A stretch of DNA of 64,000 nucleotides from an uncultured Draconibacterium sp. (lineage in GTDB: Bacteria > Bacteroidota > Bacteroidia > Bacteroidales > Prolixibacteraceae), in assembly GCF_963675065.1 (NCBI RefSeq), contig NZ_OY775906.1:2024001-2088000 (forward strand), in the 5' to 3' direction. Each line of letters opens with the position of its first letter. Within the stretch, counting starts at the first letter, position 1. The notes beneath the pieces were generated by a model. The model searched no databases and was not told the DNA's origin. It worked only from the letters and a program-made list of their open reading frames with translations. The position numbers were made by a program, and so were the translations under genes. Below are positions 25,033-33,232 of the stretch, piece by piece.

Positions 25033-26133
25033 TTATCGATCAACACGTGCGCTTCCGCCGCCGATTATTTTTTCTACTTCCGATAATGTCGCCATAGTTG
25101 TGTCACCCGGAGTAGTCATTGCCAATGCACCATGTGCTGCTCCATATTCCACTGCTTTTGCACCATCGTTAAACTCCAGGAAACCATAAATTAAACCGGA
25201 TGCAAAGCTGTCGCCGCCCCCCACACGATCCATAATTTCAAGATCTTCGCGGTGTTGCGCTTCGTGAATTACACCTTCGGAATAACAAATCGCACCCCAT
25301 GAATTTACAGTTGCCGTTTTTACGGTACGTAATGTTGTGGCAATTACCTTGAAGTTAGGGAACTCGGATACGGCTGATTTTATCATGTTTTTATATCCGG
25401 TTAGATCCAGTTCTTTCAGATTTTCTTCGTTTCCTTCTACTTCCAAACCTAAACATGCTGTAAAATCTTCTTCATTACCGATCATTACATCCACATATTT
25501 GGCAATTTCACGGTTTACTTCCTGTGCTTTTGCTTCTCCACCAATGGCTTTCCAAAGCGACGGACGGTAATTCAGATCATACGAAACAATAGTGCCGTAC
25601 TTCTTAGCAATTTTTACGGCTTCGATAACCGTTTCTGCTGCTGTCTCCGAAAGTGCGGCAAAAATACCACCGGTGTGCATCCAGCGAACGCCCAATGTTC
25701 CGAAAATATATTCCCAGTCGATATCACCGGGTTTTAATTGCGAGGCTGCTGTATTTCCGCGGTCGGAAACACCTTTCGCACCACGAATTCCAAAACCTCT
25801 TTCGGTAAAGTTTAATCCGTTACGAACGGTACGACCACAACCATCGTAGTCTACCCATTTAACGAATTGCGTATCCAACCCACCCTGAAGCATAAAGTCC
25901 TCAATAAGGGCACCAACTTCATTATCCGCAAGTGCAGTTACAATCGCTGTTTTCTTTCCAAAACACCTTCTCAACCCGCGTGAAACGTTATATTCTCCAC
26001 CGCCTTCCCAGGCGCGAAACTGACGTGTTGTTCTTATTCTGCCTTCTCCCGGATCGAGTCTTAACATTACTTCTCCAAGAGAGATACAGTCGTATGTACA
26101 TTCGGATTTTGATTTAATTTCCAATTTTGCCAT
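25033..26133 (-). CDS. kdgK: PfkB-family 2-keto-3-deoxygluconate kinase
   Basis: 366 residues, ribokinase fold. N-terminal SLGEVMLRLDPGEGR and EGGGEYNVSRGLRR match the PfkB family; the C-terminal signature GGGDSFASGLIYG contains the catalytic Asp near residue 308 and the anion hole. It phosphorylates 2-keto-3-deoxygluconate at O6 with ATP to give KDPG for the adjacent aldolase. Chosen over fructokinase because of its place between uxaC and eda. An operator-like palindrome overlaps its promoter at 26153-26172. Confidence 0.88.
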   Translation of the reverse strand: MAKLEIKSKSECTYDCISLGEVMLRLDPGEGRIRTTRQFRAWEGGGEYNVSRGLRRCFGKKTAIVTALADNEVGALIEDFMLQGGLDTQFVKWVDYDGCGRTVRNGLNFTERGFGIRGAKGVSDRGNTAASQLKPGDIDWEYIFGTLGVRWMHTGGIFAALSETAAETVIEAVKIAKKYGTIVSYDLNYRPSLWKAIGGEAKAQEVNREIAKYVDVMIGNEEDFTACLGLEVEGNEENLKELDLTGYKNMIKSAVSEFPNFKVIATTLRTVKTATVNSWGAICYSEGVIHEAQHREDLEIMDRVGGGDSFASGLIYGFLEFNDGAKAVEYGAAHGALAMTTPGDTTMATLSEVEKIIGGGSARVDR

Positions 26134-26152
26134 GATTTAGTCTATTCTTTAA

Positions 26153-26172
26153 TGCAATCGATTGCAAAGATA
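26153..26172 (-). promoter_or_regulatory. kdgK promoter -7 with LacI-type palindromic operator
   Basis: TGCAATCGATTGCA (26153-26166) is a perfect 14-bp palindrome with a central CG, typical of LacI-family operators. It abuts the minus-strand -7 element TATCTTTG (26172-26165). Binding would occlude the start site about 20 bases upstream of the kdgK ATG. No regulator gene is in the window. Confidence 0.65.
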
Positions 26173-26223
26173 ATATTCTACGACATAAATTTGCACGATC
26201 GCCTAAAAGTCAATGTGTTTTTA

Positions 26224-27624
26224 CTAAAAATTAAAATAAGCTTTTGCGTTATTGAAACAGATATTTTCAACCATGCTTCCCAACAGTTCCATATCATATG
26301 GAATCTCGCCATTCTCAACATCGTTACCCAGCAAATTACACAAAGTACGACGGAAGTATTCGTGACGGGTATACGACAGATAACTGCGCGAATCCGTTAA
26401 CATTCCCACAAAGCGGCTCAACAAACCAAGGTTCGATAAGGCCTGCATTTGTTTTTCCATGCCGTCTTTCTGATCAAGGAACCACCAGCCGGAACCAAAC
26501 TGCATTTTTCCGGGGACAGAACCGTCCTGGAAATTTCCGATCATTGTTGCAATCAGCTCATTGTCGCGGGGATTCAGGTTGTATAATATAGTTTTTGATA
26601 ATTTATTCTCCATATCCAGTCGATCCAGCAACCTTGACAGTGGTCGTGCAATATCAAAATCACCAATCGAATCAAATCCTACATCGGCTCCAAGTTTCTT
26701 AAACAAACGGGTATTGTTGTTTCGTAAAGCGCCAATATGAAATTGTTGCGTCCACCCACGCGAGTGGTCCATAATTCCGAATTCATACAACATGCACGAC
26801 TTGAATTTTACCACTTCTTCATTCGTAAGCTCGCCTCCTTTCCGAACTTTGATGAATATCTTTTCAATTTCTGCTTCGGTGTAATCTTCAGCCAAAACTG
26901 TTTCAACACCATGATCGCTTAAACGACAACCATTTAAATGGAAAAACTCATGACGATCGTCCAGCGCATCCATTAAATCGCCAAAGCTTTTAATATTCAT
27001 ATTGGCAGCCTCTTCCAACTCACTTAAATAGGCATTGTAAGTAGTCGCATTCTCAACAGCCATCGCTTTATCGGGGCGCCAGGCCGGAAGTACTGCGGTT
27101 TCGAATCCATCGGCTTTTATGGCACGGTGATACTCCAACGAATCCACAGGATCGTCGGTAGTACAAATGGTATGAACGTTGGCCATTTTTATAATTCCGC
27201 GGCATGAATATTCGGGTGTTTGTAATTTAGCATTACATTCTTCCCAAATCTCTCTGGCGGTAGCCGGACTCAAAACTTTATCTATCCCGAAGAATTTCTT
27301 TAGTTCCAGGTGTGTCCAATGAAACAATGGGTTACGCAAAGTGTGTGGCACCGTTTCGGCCCACTTTTCAAATTTCTCCCAGTCGCTGGCATTTCCGGTA
27401 CAGTATTTTTCGGCAACACCATTGGTACGCATGCCGCGCCATTTGTAATGATCGCCATACAACCAAAGCTGCGTGATGTTTTCATACTCTTTATCCTCAG
27501 CAATTTCCTGCGGATTAATATGACAGTGGTAATCAAAAATCGGCATTTTTGCCGCATGATTGTGATATAATTCCTTCGCAACATCGGTTTGCAAAAGGAA
27601 ATCTTTGTCCATAAAAGTTTTCAT
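26224..27624 (-). CDS. uxaC: Glucuronate/galacturonate isomerase
   Basis: 466 residues, the normal length for UxaC, an amidohydrolase-superfamily enzyme. FDYHCHINPQEI carries the HxH metal pair (His33, His35). Further family motifs include NPLFHWTHLELKKFFG, TTDDPVDSLEYH and YDLNPRDNE-like (YNLNPRDNE). It interconverts D-glucuronate with D-fructuronate and D-galacturonate with D-tagaturonate in the cytoplasm. It lies 47 bases after uxaE and 90 before kdgK. Confidence 0.95.
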   Translation of the reverse strand: MKTFMDKDFLLQTDVAKELYHNHAAKMPIFDYHCHINPQEIAEDKEYENITQLWLYGDHYKWRGMRTNGVAEKYCTGNASDWEKFEKWAETVPHTLRNPLFHWTHLELKKFFGIDKVLSPATAREIWEECNAKLQTPEYSCRGIIKMANVHTICTTDDPVDSLEYHRAIKADGFETAVLPAWRPDKAMAVENATTYNAYLSELEEAANMNIKSFGDLMDALDDRHEFFHLNGCRLSDHGVETVLAEDYTEAEIEKIFIKVRKGGELTNEEVVKFKSCMLYEFGIMDHSRGWTQQFHIGALRNNNTRLFKKLGADVGFDSIGDFDIARPLSRLLDRLDMENKLSKTILYNLNPRDNELIATMIGNFQDGSVPGKMQFGSGWWFLDQKDGMEKQMQALSNLGLLSRFVGMLTDSRSYLSYTRHEYFRRTLCNLLGNDVENGEIPYDMELLGSMVENICFNNAKAYFNF

Positions 27625-27671
27625 AATGAATGAAAAAGTCGGAAGTCGGAAGCCCGAAGTCCGGAGTTATT

Positions 27672-28919
27672 TTATAAGTCGAATAATCTTTTTAAGTGTC
27701 TGTCGTAGATATTTTCTTCCACACAAGCGCCAACCACATCGGCGTATTTTTCCAGCAATCCGGTATAGCGTTCGCCCATTTCGGCAGCAACTTTATAACC
27801 AACGTGAATTAACTGGCGGAAGTTTGGATTATAGTCTGCATGTCCCGGAATATGACGCAAGGTATTTCCAAATTTTTCACCCGTCCAGCCAGCAACCTCT
27901 TCTGCCGATGGTAGTTTGGAGTCATCAATATCAATAACATCAGCGTACGGGCCGCAAAGTTCTTCTTTCCGATCCAGTGCTTCAGTGTAAATTTCTTTGG
28001 CAGCAGCTAATCCTTCGTCGCCCGAGATAGCTAAACCAATCACTTCTTCCAACCAGGTTGTTCCGGCTGTTTTTACGTGAATTCCCTTATCATACTTTTT
28101 AATAATATCGGCCATTATCGGGTAAATCGTAAATTTATCAGACCCTGAGTGAACGCTAAGTTTCAGATCGTGCGGTAATCCAAATTCTTTTACCGCATAA
28201 TCAATTACCAACACGTCCTGCTCAAACTCTTTGGCAAACTGCTCCACATCGCCTACATAATCAACACCTTTGTTAAAACGGCCGGTGAATTTTGGAGCAA
28301 TAGTTTGTGCCGGAATATTTTCGTTGGCAATCATTTTTAAAATAAAAAACATGTCCACCGGAGTTTGCGGAGCCTCAACTTCGTCCATCGATACTTCGGT
28401 AACAAAGTTGCCTTTTCCTTTTACCGCCTCAATGTGTCGGTAAATTTTTCCTGCTTCTTTAACTGCTGCCAGGTATTTTGAAGCTACCTCTTCCAGTAAC
28501 TCTTTGGTTACTTGAATTGATTCCTCAATACCCGGAATAGTTACCTCGTCTCCAAGCAATTTGCAGGTTTCTTTAAAAGCCGCCACATCTTCAACCGATG
28601 CCTCGGTACCAATATACATGGCCACGTCGAGCGTAAAAAAGTTACTTGGTTCGATAAAACGGTCTACATTCCCCAAATTTATATGATCGGCATCAACATA
28701 ATAGGAATTTTCCCAGGCCAATGCCTTTACTGCCGCATCGGCTTCAATTCGTGTGCCCGATGGCTCGGAATGCACAATGTCGTGTTCGCGGTTTGATTTA
28801 TTCCAAACCGGTGTTACGGCAATACCTTTTTTATTCGCTTTAATTAAGGCACGGAGTTGTGCCTCTCCTTCGTGGTTGAAGCGGTCGCCCACTCCAAAAC
28901 TATATTTTCCCAATTGCAT
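27672..28919 (-). CDS. uxaE: Tagaturonate/fructuronate epimerase (UxaE family)
   Basis: 415 residues, no signal peptide. I recognise it as UxaE-like from LSVHSGSDKFTIYPI and HVKTAGTTWLEEVIGLA, with acidic and His residues suited to metal binding (DYNPNFRQLIHVGYKVA near the end). The family epimerises D-tagaturonate to D-fructuronate, letting galacturonate join the glucuronate branch without UxaB/UxaA. The position directly upstream of uxaC agrees. It is shorter than the Thermotoga enzyme as I remember it. An alternative is a different sugar-acid isomerase of the same TIM-barrel group. Confidence 0.8.
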   Translation of the reverse strand: MQLGKYSFGVGDRFNHEGEAQLRALIKANKKGIAVTPVWNKSNREHDIVHSEPSGTRIEADAAVKALAWENSYYVDADHINLGNVDRFIEPSNFFTLDVAMYIGTEASVEDVAAFKETCKLLGDEVTIPGIEESIQVTKELLEEVASKYLAAVKEAGKIYRHIEAVKGKGNFVTEVSMDEVEAPQTPVDMFFILKMIANENIPAQTIAPKFTGRFNKGVDYVGDVEQFAKEFEQDVLVIDYAVKEFGLPHDLKLSVHSGSDKFTIYPIMADIIKKYDKGIHVKTAGTTWLEEVIGLAISGDEGLAAAKEIYTEALDRKEELCGPYADVIDIDDSKLPSAEEVAGWTGEKFGNTLRHIPGHADYNPNFRQLIHVGYKVAAEMGERYTGLLEKYADVVGACVEENIYDRHLKRLFDL

Positions 28920-28957
28920 GATACAAGTCTAGTATTTATTTTTCTAAAATTGATTTC

Positions 28958-29001
28958 CGTGTACGTGCACGAAAGTAGAATTATATTTTAAATCTCACAA
29001 A
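28958..29001 (-). promoter_or_regulatory. uxaE promoter with imperfect palindromic operator
   Basis: On the minus strand TTTG (29001-28998), a 20-base spacer and TACTTTCG (28977-28970, one mismatch to TAnnTTTG) form a promoter. CGTGTACGTGCACG (28958-28971), a near-perfect palindrome with central CG, overlaps the start region. The sequence differs from the kdgK operator. The rest of 28920-29252 holds no gene. Confidence 0.55.
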
Positions 29002-29252
29002 TATTTGATGTTTTTTAAAATCATTCCACGCTAGTTCCACCATTTCATATATCACTATATTTTAATTACTTAAATACTTTTTCACCAATTATATCCGCTT
29101 CGGATATTTCCAAAACCGTGTACATTTTATTACCCGATGAGAATATTCTGAAAATAATGGCCTATTTATACCATCAAAAAAATATATTTACCAATACAGT
29201 TTTACTATTAAGCCAATATTCTAATTCATAGAAATTAAATACAAAAACGATA

Positions 29253-31559
29253 ATGAAACGACTAACTATTATTCTTGCAGCGATGCTGATCAGTCTGGGG
29301 ATTTTTGCCCAACCTGCCGACATCATTCCAAAGCCGGTCTCGGTGATAAAAAAAGAGGGAACTTTTGAATTTACAGAAAACACCAAAGTTCTTTTTAACG
29401 CCTCCAACCAAACTGAAAAGGAGTTTGCTAGTCTGGCAAAGGACCTTTTTAAAAGCGCAACCGGCACCACACCCGAATTTGTTGCGCCAACAGCACAGAA
29501 AGAGGGGAACATTCTTATCCAACTCAACAATCCGCTCGATACAAAAATCGGCAACGAAGGTTATACTCTTTCTATTCAAAACGACCGTGTATTTCTGAAT
29601 GCCAATACAACTGCCGGTTTATTTTATGGTATGCAAAGTATCTGGCAGCTGTTAACTGCAAACAATGGCACTGCCCTGCCCTGCATGGATATAACCGATT
29701 ATCCGCGGTTTGGCTGGCGAGGTTTGCATCTTGATGTGTCGAGGCACTTTATGTCTGTTGAGTTTATTTACAAATACATCGACTACATCGCACTGCACAA
29801 AATGAATGTGTTTCACTGGCATTTGGTTGATGATCAGGGCTGGCGAATTGAAATTAAAAAATACCCAAAACTGACAGAAGTTGGTGCCTGGCGAGCCGAC
29901 CGTGAAGATTTGGACTGGAACTCGCGTAAAGAACCGGTTAAAGATAACGAACCAAAACATGGCGGCTTCTATTCGCAGGAAGATGTGAAAGCCATTGTTG
30001 AATACGCCCGAAAAAAACATGTAACGGTAATTCCTGAAATTGAAATGCCCGCACACGTTATGTCGGCATTGGCTGCTTATCCCGAGTTTTCGTGTACCGG
30101 GGAATACAAACCGGTTCCCCCGGGTGGCGTTTGGCCCATCACCCATATTTTCTGTGCCGGAAAAGAAGAAACGTTTAACTTTCTGGAAGATGTACTATCT
30201 GAAGTTATGGAACTTTTCCCGTCAACATACATTCATATTGGCGGCGATGAAGCCACTAAAACTGAATGGGAAAAATGTGAGCTCTGCCAAAAACGCATGA
30301 GCGATGAAGGCTTAAAAGATGAGCATGAATTGCAAGCATACTTTATTAAGCGAATCGAGAAGTTTCTCAATAAAAACGGCCGCCATTTGATTGGCTGGGA
30401 CGAAATTCTGGAAGGCGGATTGGATCCAACAGCAACAATTATGTCGTGGCGTGGTGCCGATCCCGGAATAAAGGCAGCAAAAGCCGGTCACGATGTGGTA
30501 ATGTCGCCAACTTCGCACTGTTACTTTGATTATTACCAGGGCGACCCATCACTGGAGCCAAAAGCTTTTGGTGGGAATATCACTTTGAAAAAAGTATACA
30601 ACTTCGAACCTGTTCCTGCAGAATTGAGTGCCGAAGAAGCCAAACATATTATTGGTGCACAGGCCAACATCTGGACCGAATATATGCCCAACGGCCGCCA
30701 TGTGGAATACATGATCATGCCACGAATGAGTGCACTTTCGGAAGTGTTGTGGTCGCCAAAAGATGCGAAAGACTGGGGCGATTTCTCAAAAAGAATGGAA
30801 AGCCAGTACAAACGTTTCGATAAGCTGGGCGTTAATTATGCTACCAGTGCTTTCCAGGTTTCGGCAATGCCGGAACTCGATCCGGAACACAAGGCTATAA
30901 AAGTTTCACTGAGTACCGATGCCTGGGAGCCGGATATTTATTACACTTCCGACGGATCGGAGCCAACTGCACAATCGAATAAATATACACAGCCCTTTAC
31001 CATCAATAAATCGGGAACCGTAAAAGCAGTGGTTATTCAGGATGGGAAACAGAAATCGCAGCCATTGGCAACTGATTTTATCATTCACAAAGCCATTGCC
31101 TGCAAAGTGGACCAGAAATACCCGAACAGCAAAAGCTACGAATCGACCGGAGAATATGCCTTGGTTGATGGAATCAAAGGTTCTAAAGACCACCACGATG
31201 GAAACTGGAAAGGATTTAATGGCAAAGATCTCGTTGCAACAATCGATTTGGGTCAGTCACAATCTTTCTCAAAGGTAAGTACCGGAGTGCTTCAGGATAA
31301 CGGCGCCTGGATTTTTTATCCAACGCATGTTACGGTTGAGGTTTCAGAAGACGGACAGAACTTCAAAAAGCTGGGGACTGTTAAAAATAAAGTAAGTGCT
31401 AAGGACGGAGAGCGCCAAATTCAAGACCTGGTGCTAAATAAAAAAGGAAAGGGACGTTATGTTCGTGTAACGGCTGCACATTTAACAAGTTGTCCGAAAG
31501 GGCATGCCGGTGAAGGACAACCCGGCTGGTTATTTGTTGATGAAATTATTGTAGAGTAA
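29253..31559 (+). CDS. GH20 beta-N-acetylhexosaminidase, secreted
   Basis: 768 residues. Signal peptide to FAQ (about 20), an N-terminal GH20b alpha/beta domain (25-140), then a TIM barrel with WRGLHLDVSRHF, NVFHWHLVDDQGWRIE and the catalytic pair Asp332-Glu333 in HIGGDEA. Asp polarises the substrate 2-acetamido group and Glu is the acid. After about residue 540 come an Fn3-like chitobiase C-terminal domain (YYTSDGSEPTAQS) and an F5/8 type C carbohydrate-binding domain (TIDLGQSQSFSKVSTG). It removes terminal GlcNAc or GalNAc from glycans. Monocistronic, ending at a bidirectional terminator. Confidence 0.93.
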   Translation: MKRLTIILAAMLISLGIFAQPADIIPKPVSVIKKEGTFEFTENTKVLFNASNQTEKEFASLAKDLFKSATGTTPEFVAPTAQKEGNILIQLNNPLDTKIGNEGYTLSIQNDRVFLNANTTAGLFYGMQSIWQLLTANNGTALPCMDITDYPRFGWRGLHLDVSRHFMSVEFIYKYIDYIALHKMNVFHWHLVDDQGWRIEIKKYPKLTEVGAWRADREDLDWNSRKEPVKDNEPKHGGFYSQEDVKAIVEYARKKHVTVIPEIEMPAHVMSALAAYPEFSCTGEYKPVPPGGVWPITHIFCAGKEETFNFLEDVLSEVMELFPSTYIHIGGDEATKTEWEKCELCQKRMSDEGLKDEHELQAYFIKRIEKFLNKNGRHLIGWDEILEGGLDPTATIMSWRGADPGIKAAKAGHDVVMSPTSHCYFDYYQGDPSLEPKAFGGNITLKKVYNFEPVPAELSAEEAKHIIGAQANIWTEYMPNGRHVEYMIMPRMSALSEVLWSPKDAKDWGDFSKRMESQYKRFDKLGVNYATSAFQVSAMPELDPEHKAIKVSLSTDAWEPDIYYTSDGSEPTAQSNKYTQPFTINKSGTVKAVVIQDGKQKSQPLATDFIIHKAIACKVDQKYPNSKSYESTGEYALVDGIKGSKDHHDGNWKGFNGKDLVATIDLGQSQSFSKVSTGVLQDNGAWIFYPTHVTVEVSEDGQNFKKLGTVKNKVSAKDGERQIQDLVLNKKGKGRYVRVTAAHLTSCPKGHAGEGQPGWLFVDEIIVE

Positions 31560-31566
31560 AATATTC

Positions 31567-31595
31567 AACGGGCACGAACTGAAATCGTGCCCGTT
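31567..31595. terminator. Bidirectional terminator between GH20 and methyltransferase
   Basis: AACGGGCACGA (31567-31577) and TCGTGCCCGTT (31585-31595) pair perfectly around ACTGAAA, with a T-rich tail on the plus strand. It sits between convergent genes. Confidence 0.9.
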
Positions 31596-31602
31596 TCTTT
31601 TT

Positions 31603-32448
31603 CTATTTCTTTTTACGGGCCACCGTAAACGTTACATGCTCTCCACCAAACAGGTCTCCCCCCGGCAAAACATCCTCGTAAAATTCAACATTTTGCCATT
31701 CGTTTTCAGGCAATAGCTTTTTCAAATCGGAATGCGCAAAAAAGTGTGTCCAAAAACGATAAACATCTACTTTTTCATCTTCATCCATAATTTGATGCTG
31801 ATAAAGAATTACCTTTTCCTGGTCATACAAGAATGACTCAGATAGAGCGAGATAAGGCTCCGGTTTCCAAAATCCTCTTTCAGCAACCTCCCAGTTTTTA
31901 GGAGCTACTTTTTTAGGCAGTTCCCTGTCATTTAATACATCGAAAACAAAAGTGCCTTCAGGCTTTAGAACGCTATGAATAAAACCAAGCAACTTTGTTC
32001 TGTCTTCAGGCAGTAAAACGCCCAAATCAGTATAAATCAGCAGAACAAGATCAAAACTATGCTCCTCCAATTCTAATTCCAGGTAATTTGCTTGCAGGTA
32101 GTTTATTTCAAGTCCATCTCTTTTAGCCTTGCTTTTTGCATAATCGATTGAATTTTTAGAGAAATCAACGCCGGTAACTTTATGACCCTTTTTGGCCAGT
32201 ATTGTGGAGTATAAACCGGGGCCACAACCTAAATCAAGGATCTTCAGTTTTTCTTTTCCTGACTTTTCCAGAATCCAGTCTACCGTATTTTTTATGGTTT
32301 CCGGTTTGCGACTTGCCAGGTCAAGATTTTCGTTCAGATGCACTTGCAGAAGTTGTTTCGAAATGTGTTTATCGGTCCACATAATTGCGGTTCCCGGTTC
32401 GTACAAATTGGGCTTTTGGGTATTAGTGATTAATTTATTGAGTTTCAT
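31603..32448 (-). CDS. Class I SAM-dependent methyltransferase
   Basis: 281 residues, cytoplasmic. The Rossmann SAM site is at about residues 70-115: motif I LDLGCGPGLYS, motif II KVTGVDFSKNSI, then DLVLLIYTDLGVL for motif IV and LKPEGTFVFDV for motif V. The C-terminal half is a beta/alpha substrate domain. The substrate cannot be told; the general build is that of small-molecule methyltransferases. It has a structured 5' leader with two stem-loops and stands alone on the minus strand. Confidence 0.85.
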   Translation of the reverse strand: MKLNKLITNTQKPNLYEPGTAIMWTDKHISKQLLQVHLNENLDLASRKPETIKNTVDWILEKSGKEKLKILDLGCGPGLYSTILAKKGHKVTGVDFSKNSIDYAKSKAKRDGLEINYLQANYLELELEEHSFDLVLLIYTDLGVLLPEDRTKLLGFIHSVLKPEGTFVFDVLNDRELPKKVAPKNWEVAERGFWKPEPYLALSESFLYDQEKVILYQHQIMDEDEKVDVYRFWTHFFAHSDLKKLLPENEWQNVEFYEDVLPGGDLFGGEHVTFTVARKKK

Positions 32449-32485
32449 TTTTCTTACAATTTAAAATGATTGAATGATTTGAATA

Positions 32486-32543
32486 ATAAAAAATGCCACA
32501 AGCAGAAATCTTGCCTGTGTACTTTTCAGCTCCGAACGGAGCT
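32486..32543 (-). promoter_or_regulatory. Two-hairpin leader of the methyltransferase gene
   Basis: Minus-strand order: a tight stem AGCTCC/GGAGCT (32543-32528), then CACAGGCA/TGCTTGTG (32519-32497, with one G-U pair), then a U-rich run. The second hairpin with its U-run could act as an attenuator. It lies 38-95 bases upstream of the ATG. No known riboswitch consensus was recognised. Confidence 0.45.
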
Positions 32544-32659
32544 TTTTCGATATGTTATCTCAATAAATGAAGTGATGCAAAGTTAAAAATTTTCGACCAA
32601 TTAAAAGGTATTTCACTCAACATCACATTTCAGGGGAGAAATAAAGAAACTTTTATTGG

Positions 32660-33136
32660 CTAATTTTCACTCCGCAATGCACTTCTTGAAGCTTTATCAA
32701 CCAAACTAAAAATTCGTTCTATCTGGTCTTTTACACGCGTTGGTTGGTGCCCCTTCACTTTTATAATTTTACAATTCAGGGAATCAAACAATTCGTAAAA
32801 CTGCTTATACAAGTCGGCGTTTTTAAGCAGCGTCCCTCCTTTCGAGCAAAAATTATTTTCCTCCAATCGCGCACGGCGATCAACAAGCTTTGCAATATTT
32901 TGCGAATCAGTATAAACTAAAACCTTTATGTCATTTTTTTCAATTTCAGACAAAGCCCAAAGTAAAGTTTGTAGTTCGAGCCGGGTAGATGAAGTATTCT
33001 CAAAACGTTTTGTTTGAATACGCTGCTTTAAATTTTCGGCATCCATTTCGTTTTCATCCAGAACCAGGCATGCACCATATCCAACTTTTGATTGAACATG
33101 CACACTTCCATCGGTAAATAAATACAGCTTATCCAT
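32660..33136 (-). CDS. Ribonuclease HI-like protein
   Basis: 158 residues, a typical single-domain RNase H length. The DEDD catalytic set is visible: Asp9 in LFTDGS, Glu54 in TRLELQ, Asp77 in VYTDSQ and Asp147 in SLVDKAS. VKGHQ supplies the conserved His region. It degrades RNA in RNA-DNA hybrids. The stretch between strands 2 and 3 (ENEMDAENLKQRIQTKRF) is longer and more charged than in E. coli RnhA, so a dedicated variant of the family is possible. It is preceded by the GH2 gene's terminator. Confidence 0.82.
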   Translation of the reverse strand: MDKLYLFTDGSVHVQSKVGYGACLVLDENEMDAENLKQRIQTKRFENTSSTRLELQTLLWALSEIEKNDIKVLVYTDSQNIAKLVDRRARLEENNFCSKGGTLLKNADLYKQFYELFDSLNCKIIKVKGHQPTRVKDQIERIFSLVDKASRSALRSEN

Positions 33137-33150
33137 TTTTCAATACTACT

Positions 33151-33188
33151 AAAAAAAGTTAAAGCCTGGCGTTGAACCAAGCTTTAAC
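33151..33188 (-). terminator. Terminator of the GH2 beta-galactosidase gene
   Basis: GTTAAAGC (33158-33165) pairs with GCTTTAAC (33181-33188); on the minus strand a run of seven T follows (33157-33151). The stem starts 45 bases after the GH2 stop. Confidence 0.82.
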
Positions 33189-33232
33189 TAACCTCAAGAA
33201 AGACCTCTACACTCTTTTATCGTTTAAGTATA

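Noticed and set aside
29174..29579. Minus-strand frames inside the GH20 gene
   Set aside because: Antisense shadows of a strongly supported coding region; similar shadows occur under most long genes here.
32486..32543. Known SAM or preQ1 riboswitch upstream of the methyltransferase
   Set aside because: The two simple hairpins do not show the consensus of any riboswitch class I can recall; kept only as a possible attenuator.
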